A stretch of 8,751 nucleotides of DNA from an uncultured Eggerthella sp. (GTDB lineage Bacteria > Actinomycetota > Coriobacteriia > Coriobacteriales > Eggerthellaceae): assembly GCA_900551155.1 (NCBI GenBank), contig URVA01000055.1, positions 1-8,751 on the forward strand, given 5' to 3'. The translations under genes were made by a program, and so were the position numbers. Shown here one piece after another: positions 1 through 6,465 of the stretch. Below the pieces are notes generated by a model that worked only from the letters and a program-made list of their open reading frames with translations, searched no databases and was not told where the DNA came from. Every line of letters starts with the position of its first letter. Position 1 is the stretch's first letter.

Positions 1-41
1 TTTTCTTGTAGCATGGAAGAAAACGGAGTTAGGAGAGTTCC

Positions 42-710
42 ATGATTGATACCAAGGCGTTTCGTAATTTAAGTTACGGACTATATATTATTTCTTCCAA
101 AAAAGACGGCAAGCCAGTTGGCTGCGTGGTTAATACCTTTGCCCAGGTAACTTCAAGCCCTGCACAGGTAAGTGTTGCGGTGAACAAAGACAATTACACC
201 GCTCAGGGCATTCAAGAAACGGGTGCTTATGAAGTTGCGGTTATGAACGAATCCGCTTCGATGGAGCTCATTGGAACGTTCGGCTTTCATTCAAGTGTGG
301 ATACCGATAAATTCACTGAATTCGAAACAGCAGTATCTGAGCAAGGTATCGAATACGTAACTCAGTCTTCTTGTGCTCATTTTTCAGTAAAGGTTACCCA
401 GCAACTTGATTTGGGCAGTCATATTCTTTTTATTGGTGAAGTGGTAGATGCCGAACCTGTTGCAGGTGACGCACCTATGACGTATGCCTACTATCATCAG
501 GTAAAAGGCGGTAAAACTCCCCCTAAAGCATCAAGTTACAATGGAGGCGACGATGGTGTAGACAACGCTTCTGCGGGTGAAGCAAAGCCAAAGGTTGCCT
601 GGCGTTGTAAGATTTGTGGGCACATTGAATATGTTGATGAATTGCCCGACGATTTCACCTGTCCCGTATGCGGAGTTGGACGCGAACTGTTTGAACGCAT
701 TGAGCTGTAG
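42..710 (+). CDS. Flavin reductase domain fused to short-loop rubredoxin (Hrb-like)
   Basis: This 222-residue protein should bind FMN in its N-terminal domain (about residues 1-157) and one iron in a C-terminal rubredoxin domain (about 186-222), passing electrons from NAD(P)H to a redox partner in the cytoplasm. The N-terminal part has the look of the flavin reductase-like family, with the stretches SYGLYIISSKKDGKPVGC and NTFAQVTSSP. The rubredoxin iron ligands are Cys189, Cys192, Cys207 and Cys210. Only 14 residues separate the two CxxC pairs, so this is the short, rubrerythrin-like form rather than a classical rubredoxin. A Gly/Asp/Ser/Lys linker at about 158-185 joins the domains. The same domain order is known from the high-molecular-weight rubredoxin Hrb of acetogens, which feeds a flavodiiron protein, so a role in O2 or NO detoxification is possible, but no partner gene is in view. 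The ATG follows AGGAGA at 31-36 with 5 bases between. Confidence 0.9.
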   Translation: MIDTKAFRNLSYGLYIISSKKDGKPVGCVVNTFAQVTSSPAQVSVAVNKDNYTAQGIQETGAYEVAVMNESASMELIGTFGFHSSVDTDKFTEFETAVSEQGIEYVTQSSCAHFSVKVTQQLDLGSHILFIGEVVDAEPVAGDAPMTYAYYHQVKGGKTPPKASSYNGGDDGVDNASAGEAKPKVAWRCKICGHIEYVDELPDDFTCPVCGVGRELFERIEL

Positions 711-750
711 CTGATATAACGCAAAGCGCAATAAGATAAGGAGCCCTTTT

Positions 751-1431
751 ATGAATGTGGAGCTTTTACAATATCCTGAAAACCCTGAACGAGCTGTTGC
801 TACTGCAGCGCGCCTTTGTTATGCGCCTGTTGGGGCAAAAGAGCTTATGGAAACGATGCCGCCCGAGCGCGTACAAAGCGTACTTTCTACCATCATGAAG
901 TCGGGGCATTTCTCCACTCTTGAACATGTAAGCTACACCTTTGCTGTTGATGGGGTTTCTCGTGCGCTTACTCACCAGTTGGTTCGCCATCGTCTCGCAA
1001 GCTTTAACCAGCAATCTCAGCGCTATGTGAAGTTCACCAAGGGCGTTGAAACGGTTACACCTCACACCGTAGAAGAAAACAAAGAAGCTCAAGCAGTATT
1101 TGATGAAGCGATCGAGGCGGTAATTAAGGGTTATCAAAAGCTTTTGGATATGGGAATTCCTGCCGAAGATGCTCGCTATCTGTTGCCTAATGCAGCAGAA
1201 ACCAAAATTGTTATCACTATGAACATTCGCGAACTTCTTCATTTCTTCAGCTTGCGTTGCTGCAATCGCGCACAATGGGAAATTCGAGAATTGGCTCATA
1301 AGATGCTTGAGCTGGTAAAGCCCACTGCTCCTTATATTTTCATGGATGCAGGCGCCCCTTGCGTGCGTGGAAATTGTCCTGAAGGAAAGATGACGTGCGG
1401 CAATCCCTATCCTAAGGTGGTGCGCGACTAA
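751..1431 (+). CDS. thyX: Flavin-dependent thymidylate synthase ThyX
   Basis: ThyX converts dUMP to dTMP in the cytoplasm using methylene-tetrahydrofolate, FAD and NADPH. It is unrelated to ThyA. The 226-residue protein carries the ThyX signature RHRxxSFNxxSxRY at residues 79-92 (Arg79, His80, Arg81, Ser84, Ser89, Arg91), where FAD and dUMP bind. Conserved positions around it include His53, Arg142 in ARYLLP and Arg179 in QWEIRE. Length is normal for the family. The C-terminus has three cysteines in a C-x4-C-x6-C pattern (204, 209, 216), plus Cys170-Cys171 further in; a small metal site is conceivable but unproven. ATG at 751 is preceded by AAGGAG at 738-743 with a 7-base gap. The upstream gene ends 40 bases before. 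The kinase for the product, Tmk, lies about 6.5 kb downstream on the same strand. Confidence 0.96.
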   Translation: MNVELLQYPENPERAVATAARLCYAPVGAKELMETMPPERVQSVLSTIMKSGHFSTLEHVSYTFAVDGVSRALTHQLVRHRLASFNQQSQRYVKFTKGVETVTPHTVEENKEAQAVFDEAIEAVIKGYQKLLDMGIPAEDARYLLPNAAETKIVITMNIRELLHFFSLRCCNRAQWEIRELAHKMLELVKPTAPYIFMDAGAPCVRGNCPEGKMTCGNPYPKVVRD

Positions 1432-1433
1432 GT

Positions 1434-2651
1434 TTGAAGCACGACCACTACATCAACGGAATGCAGTTAGCACCATGCTCTACGCAAACAGATGCAAAGC
1501 GCCTCTTTGGAGGCGCTTCTTTCGCTGCGCCCGATACGGTAAGTACCAAAAAAGAATCTGATAATTCTCGCAGCGATGTAGCACGAGCGTTTTATGAAGA
1601 CGGTGCTTGTAAAACCCATATTGGTGGTCAGGCGCTTATTGAAGGCGTCATGATGCGAGGAAAAAACTGCTGGGCGGTAGGTGTGCGCCAAGCTGACGGC
1701 ACACTCTTTGCGCACGAGTATCCGCTTTCTAAAAAGGGAAATCGCCCTGCATGGTTTTCATGGCCGCTCGTGCGCGGCTGTGTTGCTTTAGTAGATTCTT
1801 TGGCTCTTGGGTTTAAGGCGCTCGAAATTGCAGCAAATAAAGCATTCGACGATGAAGATGACGGCGACGAGGTCATAAACGCTAAAAGCAACAACGAAGC
1901 AGACTTCGATGAACGCCTAAGGACCGAAGCTGAAAACGAAGACGGTTTCGGCAAGCATCCTAGAGCGAAAGCTGATGATGAGGATACCAGTGACGAGGGT
2001 CTTTTGAGCAAAGCGGAAATGACGCTTGCTATGGTATTAGGCGTTGTGTTGGCAGTGGCACTTTTTATTCTTTTGCCTGCAGTGGTTTCAAATGTATTGG
2101 TAGGGGAATACGAACAGAATCCTTTTGTTTGGAATATAGTTGATGGCGTACTTCGTGTTGCGATCTTTATTTTCTATGTATGGCTCATAGGAAGAATGTC
2201 GGATGTAAAGCGCATGTTTTCTTATCATGGCGCCGAGCATAAAACCATTCACTGCTACGAGCATGGCCTTGAATTAACACCAGAAAACGCACGACAATTC
2301 CCCAGACTACATGTTCGGTGTGGGACTGCATTTCTTATCATGGTTATGCTTATTGCGATTGTGGTATATACCGTAATTCCACTTGATGGATTTTTGGCAG
2401 CGCTGGGCATAACGGGACCTGCTGCGTTTGTCTTGCTTATCGTAGTGCGCATTGTGTTTCTTCCTGTTATTGCGGGCCTTTCTTATGAAATAACCGTAAA
2501 ATGGGCAGGCTCTCATCCAGAAAATCCTGTGGTGCAAGTAGTGCTGTGGCCTGGTATGCAAATGCAGCGTCTCACCACAAATGAACCCGATGATTCTATG
2601 CTTGAATGCGCCATAGCTGCAATGAAGTTGGTTCTAGAAAATGAAAAATAA
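1434..2651 (+). CDS. DUF1385 (YqhQ-type) integral membrane protein, function unknown
   Basis: A 405-residue DUF1385 family protein; members are sometimes labelled predicted metal-dependent enzymes but have no established reaction. Family marks are IGGQALIEGVMMRG (63-76), FSYHGAEHKTIHCYE (262-276, with His265, Glu268, His269 and His273 as possible metal ligands), RLHVRCGT (291-298) and LWPGMQMQRLTTNEPDD (371-387). Four hydrophobic segments fit membrane helices at about 196-220, 231-252, 299-324 and 329-350. An acidic insert at 139-194 is a degenerate tandem repeat, described separately. The start is uncertain. TTG at 1434, two bases after the thyX stop, suits translational coupling but its only Shine-Dalgarno-like match (AAGGTGG, 1414-1420) is 13 bases away. 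ATG at 1461 has no convincing site. No ATG, GTG or TTG codon lies in frame between 1461 and the conserved core. The first 58 residues are not family-conserved, and a terminator-like hairpin lies within them. Confidence 0.88.
   Translation: MKHDHYINGMQLAPCSTQTDAKRLFGGASFAAPDTVSTKKESDNSRSDVARAFYEDGACKTHIGGQALIEGVMMRGKNCWAVGVRQADGTLFAHEYPLSKKGNRPAWFSWPLVRGCVALVDSLALGFKALEIAANKAFDDEDDGDEVINAKSNNEADFDERLRTEAENEDGFGKHPRAKADDEDTSDEGLLSKAEMTLAMVLGVVLAVALFILLPAVVSNVLVGEYEQNPFVWNIVDGVLRVAIFIFYVWLIGRMSDVKRMFSYHGAEHKTIHCYEHGLELTPENARQFPRLHVRCGTAFLIMVMLIAIVVYTVIPLDGFLAALGITGPAAFVLLIVVRIVFLPVIAGLSYEITVKWAGSHPENPVVQVVLWPGMQMQRLTTNEPDDSMLECAIAAMKLVLENEK
1497..1522 (+). terminator. Terminator-like hairpin, possibly the end of the thyX transcript
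   Basis: A perfect 9-bp stem pairs AAGCGCCTC (1497-1505) with GAGGCGCTT (1510-1518) around the loop TTTG, and continues into a short T-rich stretch TTCTTT (1517-1522). Shape and position, 65 bases after the thyX stop, fit a Rho-independent terminator, though the T run is short and interrupted. It falls inside the predicted reading frame of the DUF1385 gene (codons 22-30), where translating ribosomes would disrupt it. It could therefore act as an attenuator, or be a chance palindrome in coding sequence. Confidence 0.45.
1848..2015 (+). repeat. Four diverged 42-bp tandem units coding an acidic 14-residue repeat
   Basis: Residues 139-194 of the DUF1385 protein split without gaps into four 14-residue units, at 139-152, 153-166, 167-180 and 181-194. 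Units one and four are DDEDDGDEVINAKS and DDEDTSDEGLLSKA, identical at positions 1-4, 7, 8 and 13. Unit two begins NNEADFDE; unit three begins ENEDGFGK. A loose consensus is (D/N/E)(D/N)E(D/A)xx(D/G)(E/K)xxxxKA. My hand alignment gives 24 of 42 identical bases between units two and three and 23 of 42 between one and four, consistent with old, diverged tandem duplications. Acidic composition alone could produce part of the resemblance. Confidence 0.5.
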
Positions 2652-2713
2652 TGAGCTCTGCGCATAAATTCGTGTATGCTGTACCGTACTGCGGCAAAAT
2701 GTCGTGGACTTGT

Positions 2714-2742
2714 TTGTCAATCCCCGCACACGTAAATAAAAC
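2714..2742 (+). promoter_or_regulatory. Candidate sigma-70 type promoter for topA
   Basis: TTGTCA at 2714-2719 matches five of six bases of the -35 consensus. TAAAAC at 2737-2742 matches four of six of the -10 consensus, with the ideal 17-base spacer. Transcription would begin near 2750, about 35 bases before the topA start. The gap between the DUF1385 gene and topA is 132 bases, enough for an independent promoter. The -10 is weak, so this is tentative. Confidence 0.35.
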
Positions 2743-2770
2743 GAGATCGGGGTTAAACCGTGTGAACGAA

Positions 2771-2778
2771 AAGGAGGA
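2771..2778 (+). promoter_or_regulatory. Strong ribosome binding site fixing the topA GTG start
   Basis: AAGGAGGA lies 5 bases before the GTG at 2784. It is close to the full anti-Shine-Dalgarno complement and supports GTG initiation, since no in-frame ATG is close by. The resulting N-terminus MKLVVTEKN fits the start of the Toprim domain exactly. Confidence 0.85.
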
Positions 2779-2783
2779 ACCGC

Positions 2784-5351
2784 GTGAAGCTGGTAGTAAC
2801 CGAGAAAAATGACGCGGCTCAAAAAATTGCAGATTTATTGGGTGCAACTAAACCAAAAGCAGACATAGTATATTCAACGCCCATTTATCGCTTTACGGTA
2901 GATGGGGAAGAATGGGTAACCATTGGTCTGCGTGGCCACATCTTAGAGCCAGACTTCGCTACGGCGCTGGTATATAAAAAGCGCGGAGGCTGGAAGGGTG
3001 TTAATGCTGATGGCGAAGTGATGGATGCCGATATTCCTAAATCGCTTGCTCGTCCGCCTTTCAAAAAGAAAAAGCCTTTTACTGAAGATGGGGTAGAGCT
3101 TAAGGCGTGGAAAATGGAGGCCCTGCCTTATTTGGTGTATGCCCCTATCGAAAAACGCCCCAAGGAAAAAGACATTATTCGTTCGCTTAAAAATCTTGCT
3201 AAAAAAGCGGACTCAATCATTATTGCGACAGACTTCGACCGTGAAGGTGAACTCATTGGCTCCGATGCACTTTCGTGTATTCAGGAAGTAAATGCAAGTG
3301 CGCCCGTTTCGCGTGCTCGCTATTCGGCGTTTACCAAAGAAGAGATAACTCATGCCTTCAATAACTTGGTTACGCTCGACACCAACTTAGCAAGTGCCGG
3401 TGCCTCCCGCCAGGATATTGACCTTATTTGGGGTGCGGTGCTTACGCGCTATCTTACCTTGGTGAAGTTTGCAGGATATGGCAATGTTCGTTCCTCTGGT
3501 CGTGTTCAAACGCCAACGCTGGCTTTGATTGTTGCACGCGAACGTGAGCGCTTAGCTTTTGTCCCTGAAGACTATTGGGTAATCAAAGCTGATTTTGGCG
3601 AAGATCCCGAAAAGTTTAGCGCTCCTCATGCCACGGCACGCTTCAAATCAGAAGAAGCTGCTTCGGCTGTTATGAGCCATATTGAAGGCGCAACTCATGC
3701 ACGCGTAGCGGAAATCACGAAGCGCAAGCGCACCGTGGCTCCTCCGGTGCCTTTTAATACCACCTCTTTGATGGCGGCTGCATCAGCTGAAGGCTTATCT
3801 CCTGCACGTACTATGCGTATTGCTGAGAGCCTTTATATGGATGGCTATATCAGTTATCCGCGCGTTGACAATACGGTGTATCCTTCTTCCCTTGATCTGG
3901 CAGATACCTTGCGCAAGATTATGGGCAATCCTGCGTATAAACCCTATTGTGAAGAGCTTCTTAAAAAGGGAACACTTAAGGCAACCCGTGGCAAAAAGGA
4001 AACTACCGACCACCCACCCATTTATCCAACAGCAAGTGCGACCCCCGATGATTTAGCACCTGCCGAATACAAGCTCTACAACCTTATTGCACGTCGCTTT
4101 ATGGCAACGTTGTCTGATGCGGCGGTAGTTGAAGGTACAAAGGTAACCCTCGATGTTCAGGGGGAGCCTTTTGTGGCAAAGGGTGATGTATTGGTAAAGG
4201 CGGGATTCCGCGCTATTTATCCTTATGGTCTTAAGAAAGACGAACAGCTTCCTCTCTTGACCGAAGGACAGGAAGTGGCATTTGGCGGTGCTACCTGCGC
4301 CAAGAAGCAAACCGAACCACCTGCTCGTTATTCGCAGGGCAAACTCATTCAAGAAATGGAAAAACTAGGGTTAGGTACTAAATCAACTCGTCATTCTATT
4401 ATTGAGCGTTTGTACACCGTAAAGTACATTCAAAATGACCCTATCGAACCTTCTCAGCTGGGCATGGCAGTGTGTGATGCGCTTGATAAATTTGCGCCCC
4501 ATATTACACATCCTGAAATGACCGCTGAACTCGAAGAAGAAATGGACAATATTGCCGTTGGTGAAAAAACCAAGGGTGAAGTGGTTATGAATTCGCGCAA
4601 TCTGCTTTCCGAGCAGCTGGCAGGATTACTTCCTCATTCTGAAGAAGTAAAAGATGCATTGGCTGATGCGGTAGCGGCAGATGCGTATGTAGGTCCTTGC
4701 CCTAAATGCGGTAAAGATCTGCAGCTGCGTACTTCGCAAAAAACTCGATCGATGTTTATCGGTTGTTCAGGTTGGCCTGATTGCGATGTAACCTATCCTC
4801 TTCCTAAAGGCAAAATTGAAGCCGTGGAAGAAAAATGTCCTGTTTGCGGCATGCCTCAAATCAAGGTAACGGCATTCAGATCAAAACCGCGCGTGTTGTG
4901 TATTGATCCTGAATGCGAAACCAACAAAGAGCCTGATTTGGTTGTGGGCGAGTGTCCAACGTGTGCGGCTGAAGGCAAGCACGCCAAGCTTATTGCGCGT
5001 AAAAATCCGCGCACCTTAAAGCGTTTCATCAGGTGTGAAAACTACGACGAATGTGGCACAGGCTATCCACTTCCTCAGTATGGCGCACTGACCGCTACTG
5101 AAGAGGTTTGCGAAAGCTGCGGCGCACCAATGGTGATTGTTACCACCAATCGTGGTCCCTGGAAACTCTGTCCTAATTTCAACTGCCCCGCAAAGAAAGA
5201 GGCAGAAGAAAAGAAGGCTGCTGCAAAGGAAGCTAAAGCTGCAAAGGCAACAAAGGGCAAAACTACAGGAAGCAAAGCTAAATCAAGCACCAAAAAAACT
5301 ACGAAATCAACCACAAAGAAAAAGACCACTTCTCAAGCGAAAAAGGCGTAA
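2784..5351 (+). CDS. topA: DNA topoisomerase I (type IA), archaeal-type core with zinc fingers and basic tail
   Basis: Relaxes negative supercoils by cutting and rejoining one strand through a 5'-phosphotyrosine. The Toprim domain starts at residue 1 (Glu7 in VVTEKN) and contains the metal-binding TDFDREGE at 149-156 (Asp150, Asp152, Glu156). The catalytic tyrosine is Tyr358 in GYISYPRVDNTVYP (354-367), followed by Arg360. The core ends near 620. Four Cys4 elements follow: 639/642/661/667, 685/688/706/711, 724/727/751/757 and 776/779/796/801. The last 53 residues (803-855) are a Lys/Ala/Thr-rich tail resembling the basic tails that help actinobacterial TopA stay on DNA. TEKNDAAQKIA, GHILEPDF, TDFDREGELIG, GRVQTPTLALIV, DHPPIYPT and GLGTKSTRHSIIERLY are forms I associate with archaeal topoisomerase I rather than the usual bacterial enzyme (which has ESPAKAKTI and DPDREGEAI). 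Val361 replaces the usual Thr of PRTD. GTG start. Confidence 0.95.
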   Translation: MKLVVTEKNDAAQKIADLLGATKPKADIVYSTPIYRFTVDGEEWVTIGLRGHILEPDFATALVYKKRGGWKGVNADGEVMDADIPKSLARPPFKKKKPFTEDGVELKAWKMEALPYLVYAPIEKRPKEKDIIRSLKNLAKKADSIIIATDFDREGELIGSDALSCIQEVNASAPVSRARYSAFTKEEITHAFNNLVTLDTNLASAGASRQDIDLIWGAVLTRYLTLVKFAGYGNVRSSGRVQTPTLALIVARERERLAFVPEDYWVIKADFGEDPEKFSAPHATARFKSEEAASAVMSHIEGATHARVAEITKRKRTVAPPVPFNTTSLMAAASAEGLSPARTMRIAESLYMDGYISYPRVDNTVYPSSLDLADTLRKIMGNPAYKPYCEELLKKGTLKATRGKKETTDHPPIYPTASATPDDLAPAEYKLYNLIARRFMATLSDAAVVEGTKVTLDVQGEPFVAKGDVLVKAGFRAIYPYGLKKDEQLPLLTEGQEVAFGGATCAKKQTEPPARYSQGKLIQEMEKLGLGTKSTRHSIIERLYTVKYIQNDPIEPSQLGMAVCDALDKFAPHITHPEMTAELEEEMDNIAVGEKTKGEVVMNSRNLLSEQLAGLLPHSEEVKDALADAVAADAYVGPCPKCGKDLQLRTSQKTRSMFIGCSGWPDCDVTYPLPKGKIEAVEEKCPVCGMPQIKVTAFRSKPRVLCIDPECETNKEPDLVVGECPTCAAEGKHAKLIARKNPRTLKRFIRCENYDECGTGYPLPQYGALTATEEVCESCGAPMVIVTTNRGPWKLCPNFNCPAKKEAEEKKAAAKEAKAAKATKGKTTGSKAKSSTKKTTKSTTKKKTTSQAKKA

Positions 5352-5381
5352 GCGCTATAATAAAAAGAGTGCGCTCCTTTT
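5351..5381 (+). terminator. Weak candidate terminator after topA
   Basis: AGCGC (5351-5355) can pair with GCGCT (5371-5375), followed by CCTTTT ending at 5381. Alternatively AAAAG (5363-5367) pairs with CTTTT (5377-5381) around an inner AG/CT pair. Either structure sits directly on the topA stop codon and runs into a four-T stretch. The stems are short and the two folds exclude each other, so termination here is plausible rather than established. Confidence 0.3.
5356..5361 (+). promoter_or_regulatory. Perfect TATAAT -10 hexamer, possible mdh promoter
   Basis: TATAAT lies 5 bases after the topA stop and about 135 bases before the mdh start. No good -35 is found 16-18 bases upstream; the sequence there is the coding tail of topA, for example TCAAGC at 5333-5338. 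If used, it would give mdh a leader of about 130 bases that includes a 6-bp hairpin (GCCTTT 5402-5407 with AAAGGC 5413-5418). Such hexamers occur by chance in A/T-rich DNA. Confidence 0.25.
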
Positions 5382-5480
5382 GTGCGTTCGGTTGGCATGA
5401 TGCCTTTGAATAAAAGGCTTGCGACGAGCAAACATAGGAAGCGGTTGAGAAAATAACGTAACCATTTTTAGGTTTAATTC

Positions 5481-5487
5481 AGGAGGA
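5481..5487 (+). promoter_or_regulatory. Strong ribosome binding site of mdh
   Basis: AGGAGGA is followed by 9 bases and ATG at 5497. This supports the chosen start and suggests efficient translation, as expected for a central metabolic enzyme. Confidence 0.8.
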
Positions 5488-5496
5488 ATAACTACT

Positions 5497-6420
5497 ATGA
5501 GCAAAGTTACGATCGTAGGTGCAGGCAACGTTGGAGCAACTGCGGCGCACATTATCGCTTCAAAGAATCTTGCCGATGTTGTTTTGGTTGATGTAGCCGA
5601 GGGTCTTCCTCAGGGCAAAGCGCTCGATATGATGCATATGCGCTCGGTGGAAAAGTTTACCGTAAACGTAACGGGGACCAATGATTATGCTGCTACGAAA
5701 GATTCTGATGTTGTAGTAATTACGGCAGGCATTGCTCGTAAGCCTGGTATGACTCGTGAAGACTTGCTTGGTGTTAATTCTGGCATTATGTCATCAGTAA
5801 TCGATCAGGCAATGGAAGCTTCTCCAAATGCGGTTTATATCTGTGTAACTAATCCGCTTGATGTTATGACCTACCTTGCTTTTAAGAAGTCTGGTCTTCC
5901 TTCCAATCGCCTGATGGGTATGGGTGGCGTTTTGGACTCTTCTCGTCTTTCATTTGCAGTATGCGAAAAGCTTGGCTGCGATCCAGCAGATGTTGAAGCT
6001 TGGGCTCTTGGCGCTCATGGTGAAGGAATGGTTTGCTGGCCTCGCTACACTAAGGTTAAGGGCACGCCTATTACTGAATTGATGAGCGAAGAAGACATTG
6101 AAGAAGTAACTAAGCGTTGCACCAAGGGTGGCGCAGAAGTAGTTGCCTTCCTTAAGACTGGATCTGCATATTATGCACCAGGTGCTTCTATTGCCAAGAT
6201 GGTAGAAGCTATTCTTACTGACTCCAAGGAAGTAATGAGCGTATGCGCCTATATTGATGGCGAATATGGCTTGAATGATCTGTACATGAACATTCCTTGT
6301 CGCTTGGGCAAAAATGGTGTCGAGGAAATCGTAGAATTCGAGCTCACTGAAGACGAAATGGCTGCATTGCATGAATCAGCTGCAAGCGTCAAGAAGGGCT
6401 TGGAAAACCTTCCTGAATAG
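5497..6420 (+). CDS. mdh: NAD-dependent malate dehydrogenase, LDH-like type
   Basis: Interconverts malate and oxaloacetate with NAD(H) in the cytoplasm. The 307-residue length fits the LDH-like (type 3) malate dehydrogenase branch. The Rossmann start GAGNVG is at residues 8-13 and Asp32 closes the second strand, favouring NAD over NADP. Arg81 in the ARKPGMTR loop occupies the position that is Gln in lactate dehydrogenases, which points to malate as substrate. Arg87, Asn119, Asp147, Arg150 and His174 (in LGAHGE) match the substrate-binding and catalytic residues of the family. The gene is followed 45 bases later by the two fumarase subunits, so the enzyme most likely feeds oxaloacetate through malate to fumarate. 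ATG start with AGGAGGA 9 bases upstream. Nothing is truncated. Confidence 0.95.
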   Translation: MSKVTIVGAGNVGATAAHIIASKNLADVVLVDVAEGLPQGKALDMMHMRSVEKFTVNVTGTNDYAATKDSDVVVITAGIARKPGMTREDLLGVNSGIMSSVIDQAMEASPNAVYICVTNPLDVMTYLAFKKSGLPSNRLMGMGGVLDSSRLSFAVCEKLGCDPADVEAWALGAHGEGMVCWPRYTKVKGTPITELMSEEDIEEVTKRCTKGGAEVVAFLKTGSAYYAPGASIAKMVEAILTDSKEVMSVCAYIDGEYGLNDLYMNIPCRLGKNGVEEIVEFELTEDEMAALHESAASVKKGLENLPE

Positions 6421-6465
6421 AACTTCAAAAGCTAAAAGTTCCATCGGTAAAGGACGTCAACTTCA

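Noticed and set aside
1..45. Open frame from the left edge ending in TGA at 43-45, overlapping the ATG of the first gene as ATGA
   Set aside because: It could be the tail of an upstream gene, but only 14 codons are visible, a second frame is also open until 47-49, and no family is recognisable.
766..1299. Long open frame of 177 codons on the minus strand inside thyX
   Set aside because: It lies fully opposite a confidently identified gene, has no ribosome site I trust, and its translation shows no recognisable domain.
1509..1513. GGAGG inside the hairpin as a ribosome site for an internal DUF1385 start
   Set aside because: No ATG, GTG or TTG in the correct frame follows at a suitable distance.
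1628..2011. Minus-strand frame rich in serine opposite the DUF1385 gene
   Set aside because: The serine runs are the complement of the GAT/GAA-rich acidic repeat on the plus strand.
2721..2763. Overlapping short inverted repeats CCCCG/CGGGG and CACACG/CGTGTG before topA, possible leader switch
   Set aside because: Five- to six-base arms occur easily by chance, and no known riboswitch motif is recognisable.
5201..5348. Lys/Ala/Thr-rich end of topA as a possible repeat array or frameshift artefact
   Set aside because: The frame stays open to a stop, and basic tails are known on actinobacterial TopA; the repetition is compositional rather than a clean repeat unit.
5950..6372. Minus-strand frame of 140 codons inside mdh
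   Set aside because: It is antisense to mdh with no supporting signals or recognisable product.
6420..6441. Inverted repeat GAACTT / AAGTTC between mdh and fumarase alpha
   Set aside because: A 6-bp, A/T-rich stem with a 10-base loop and no T run is too weak for a terminator, and the genes look co-transcribed.
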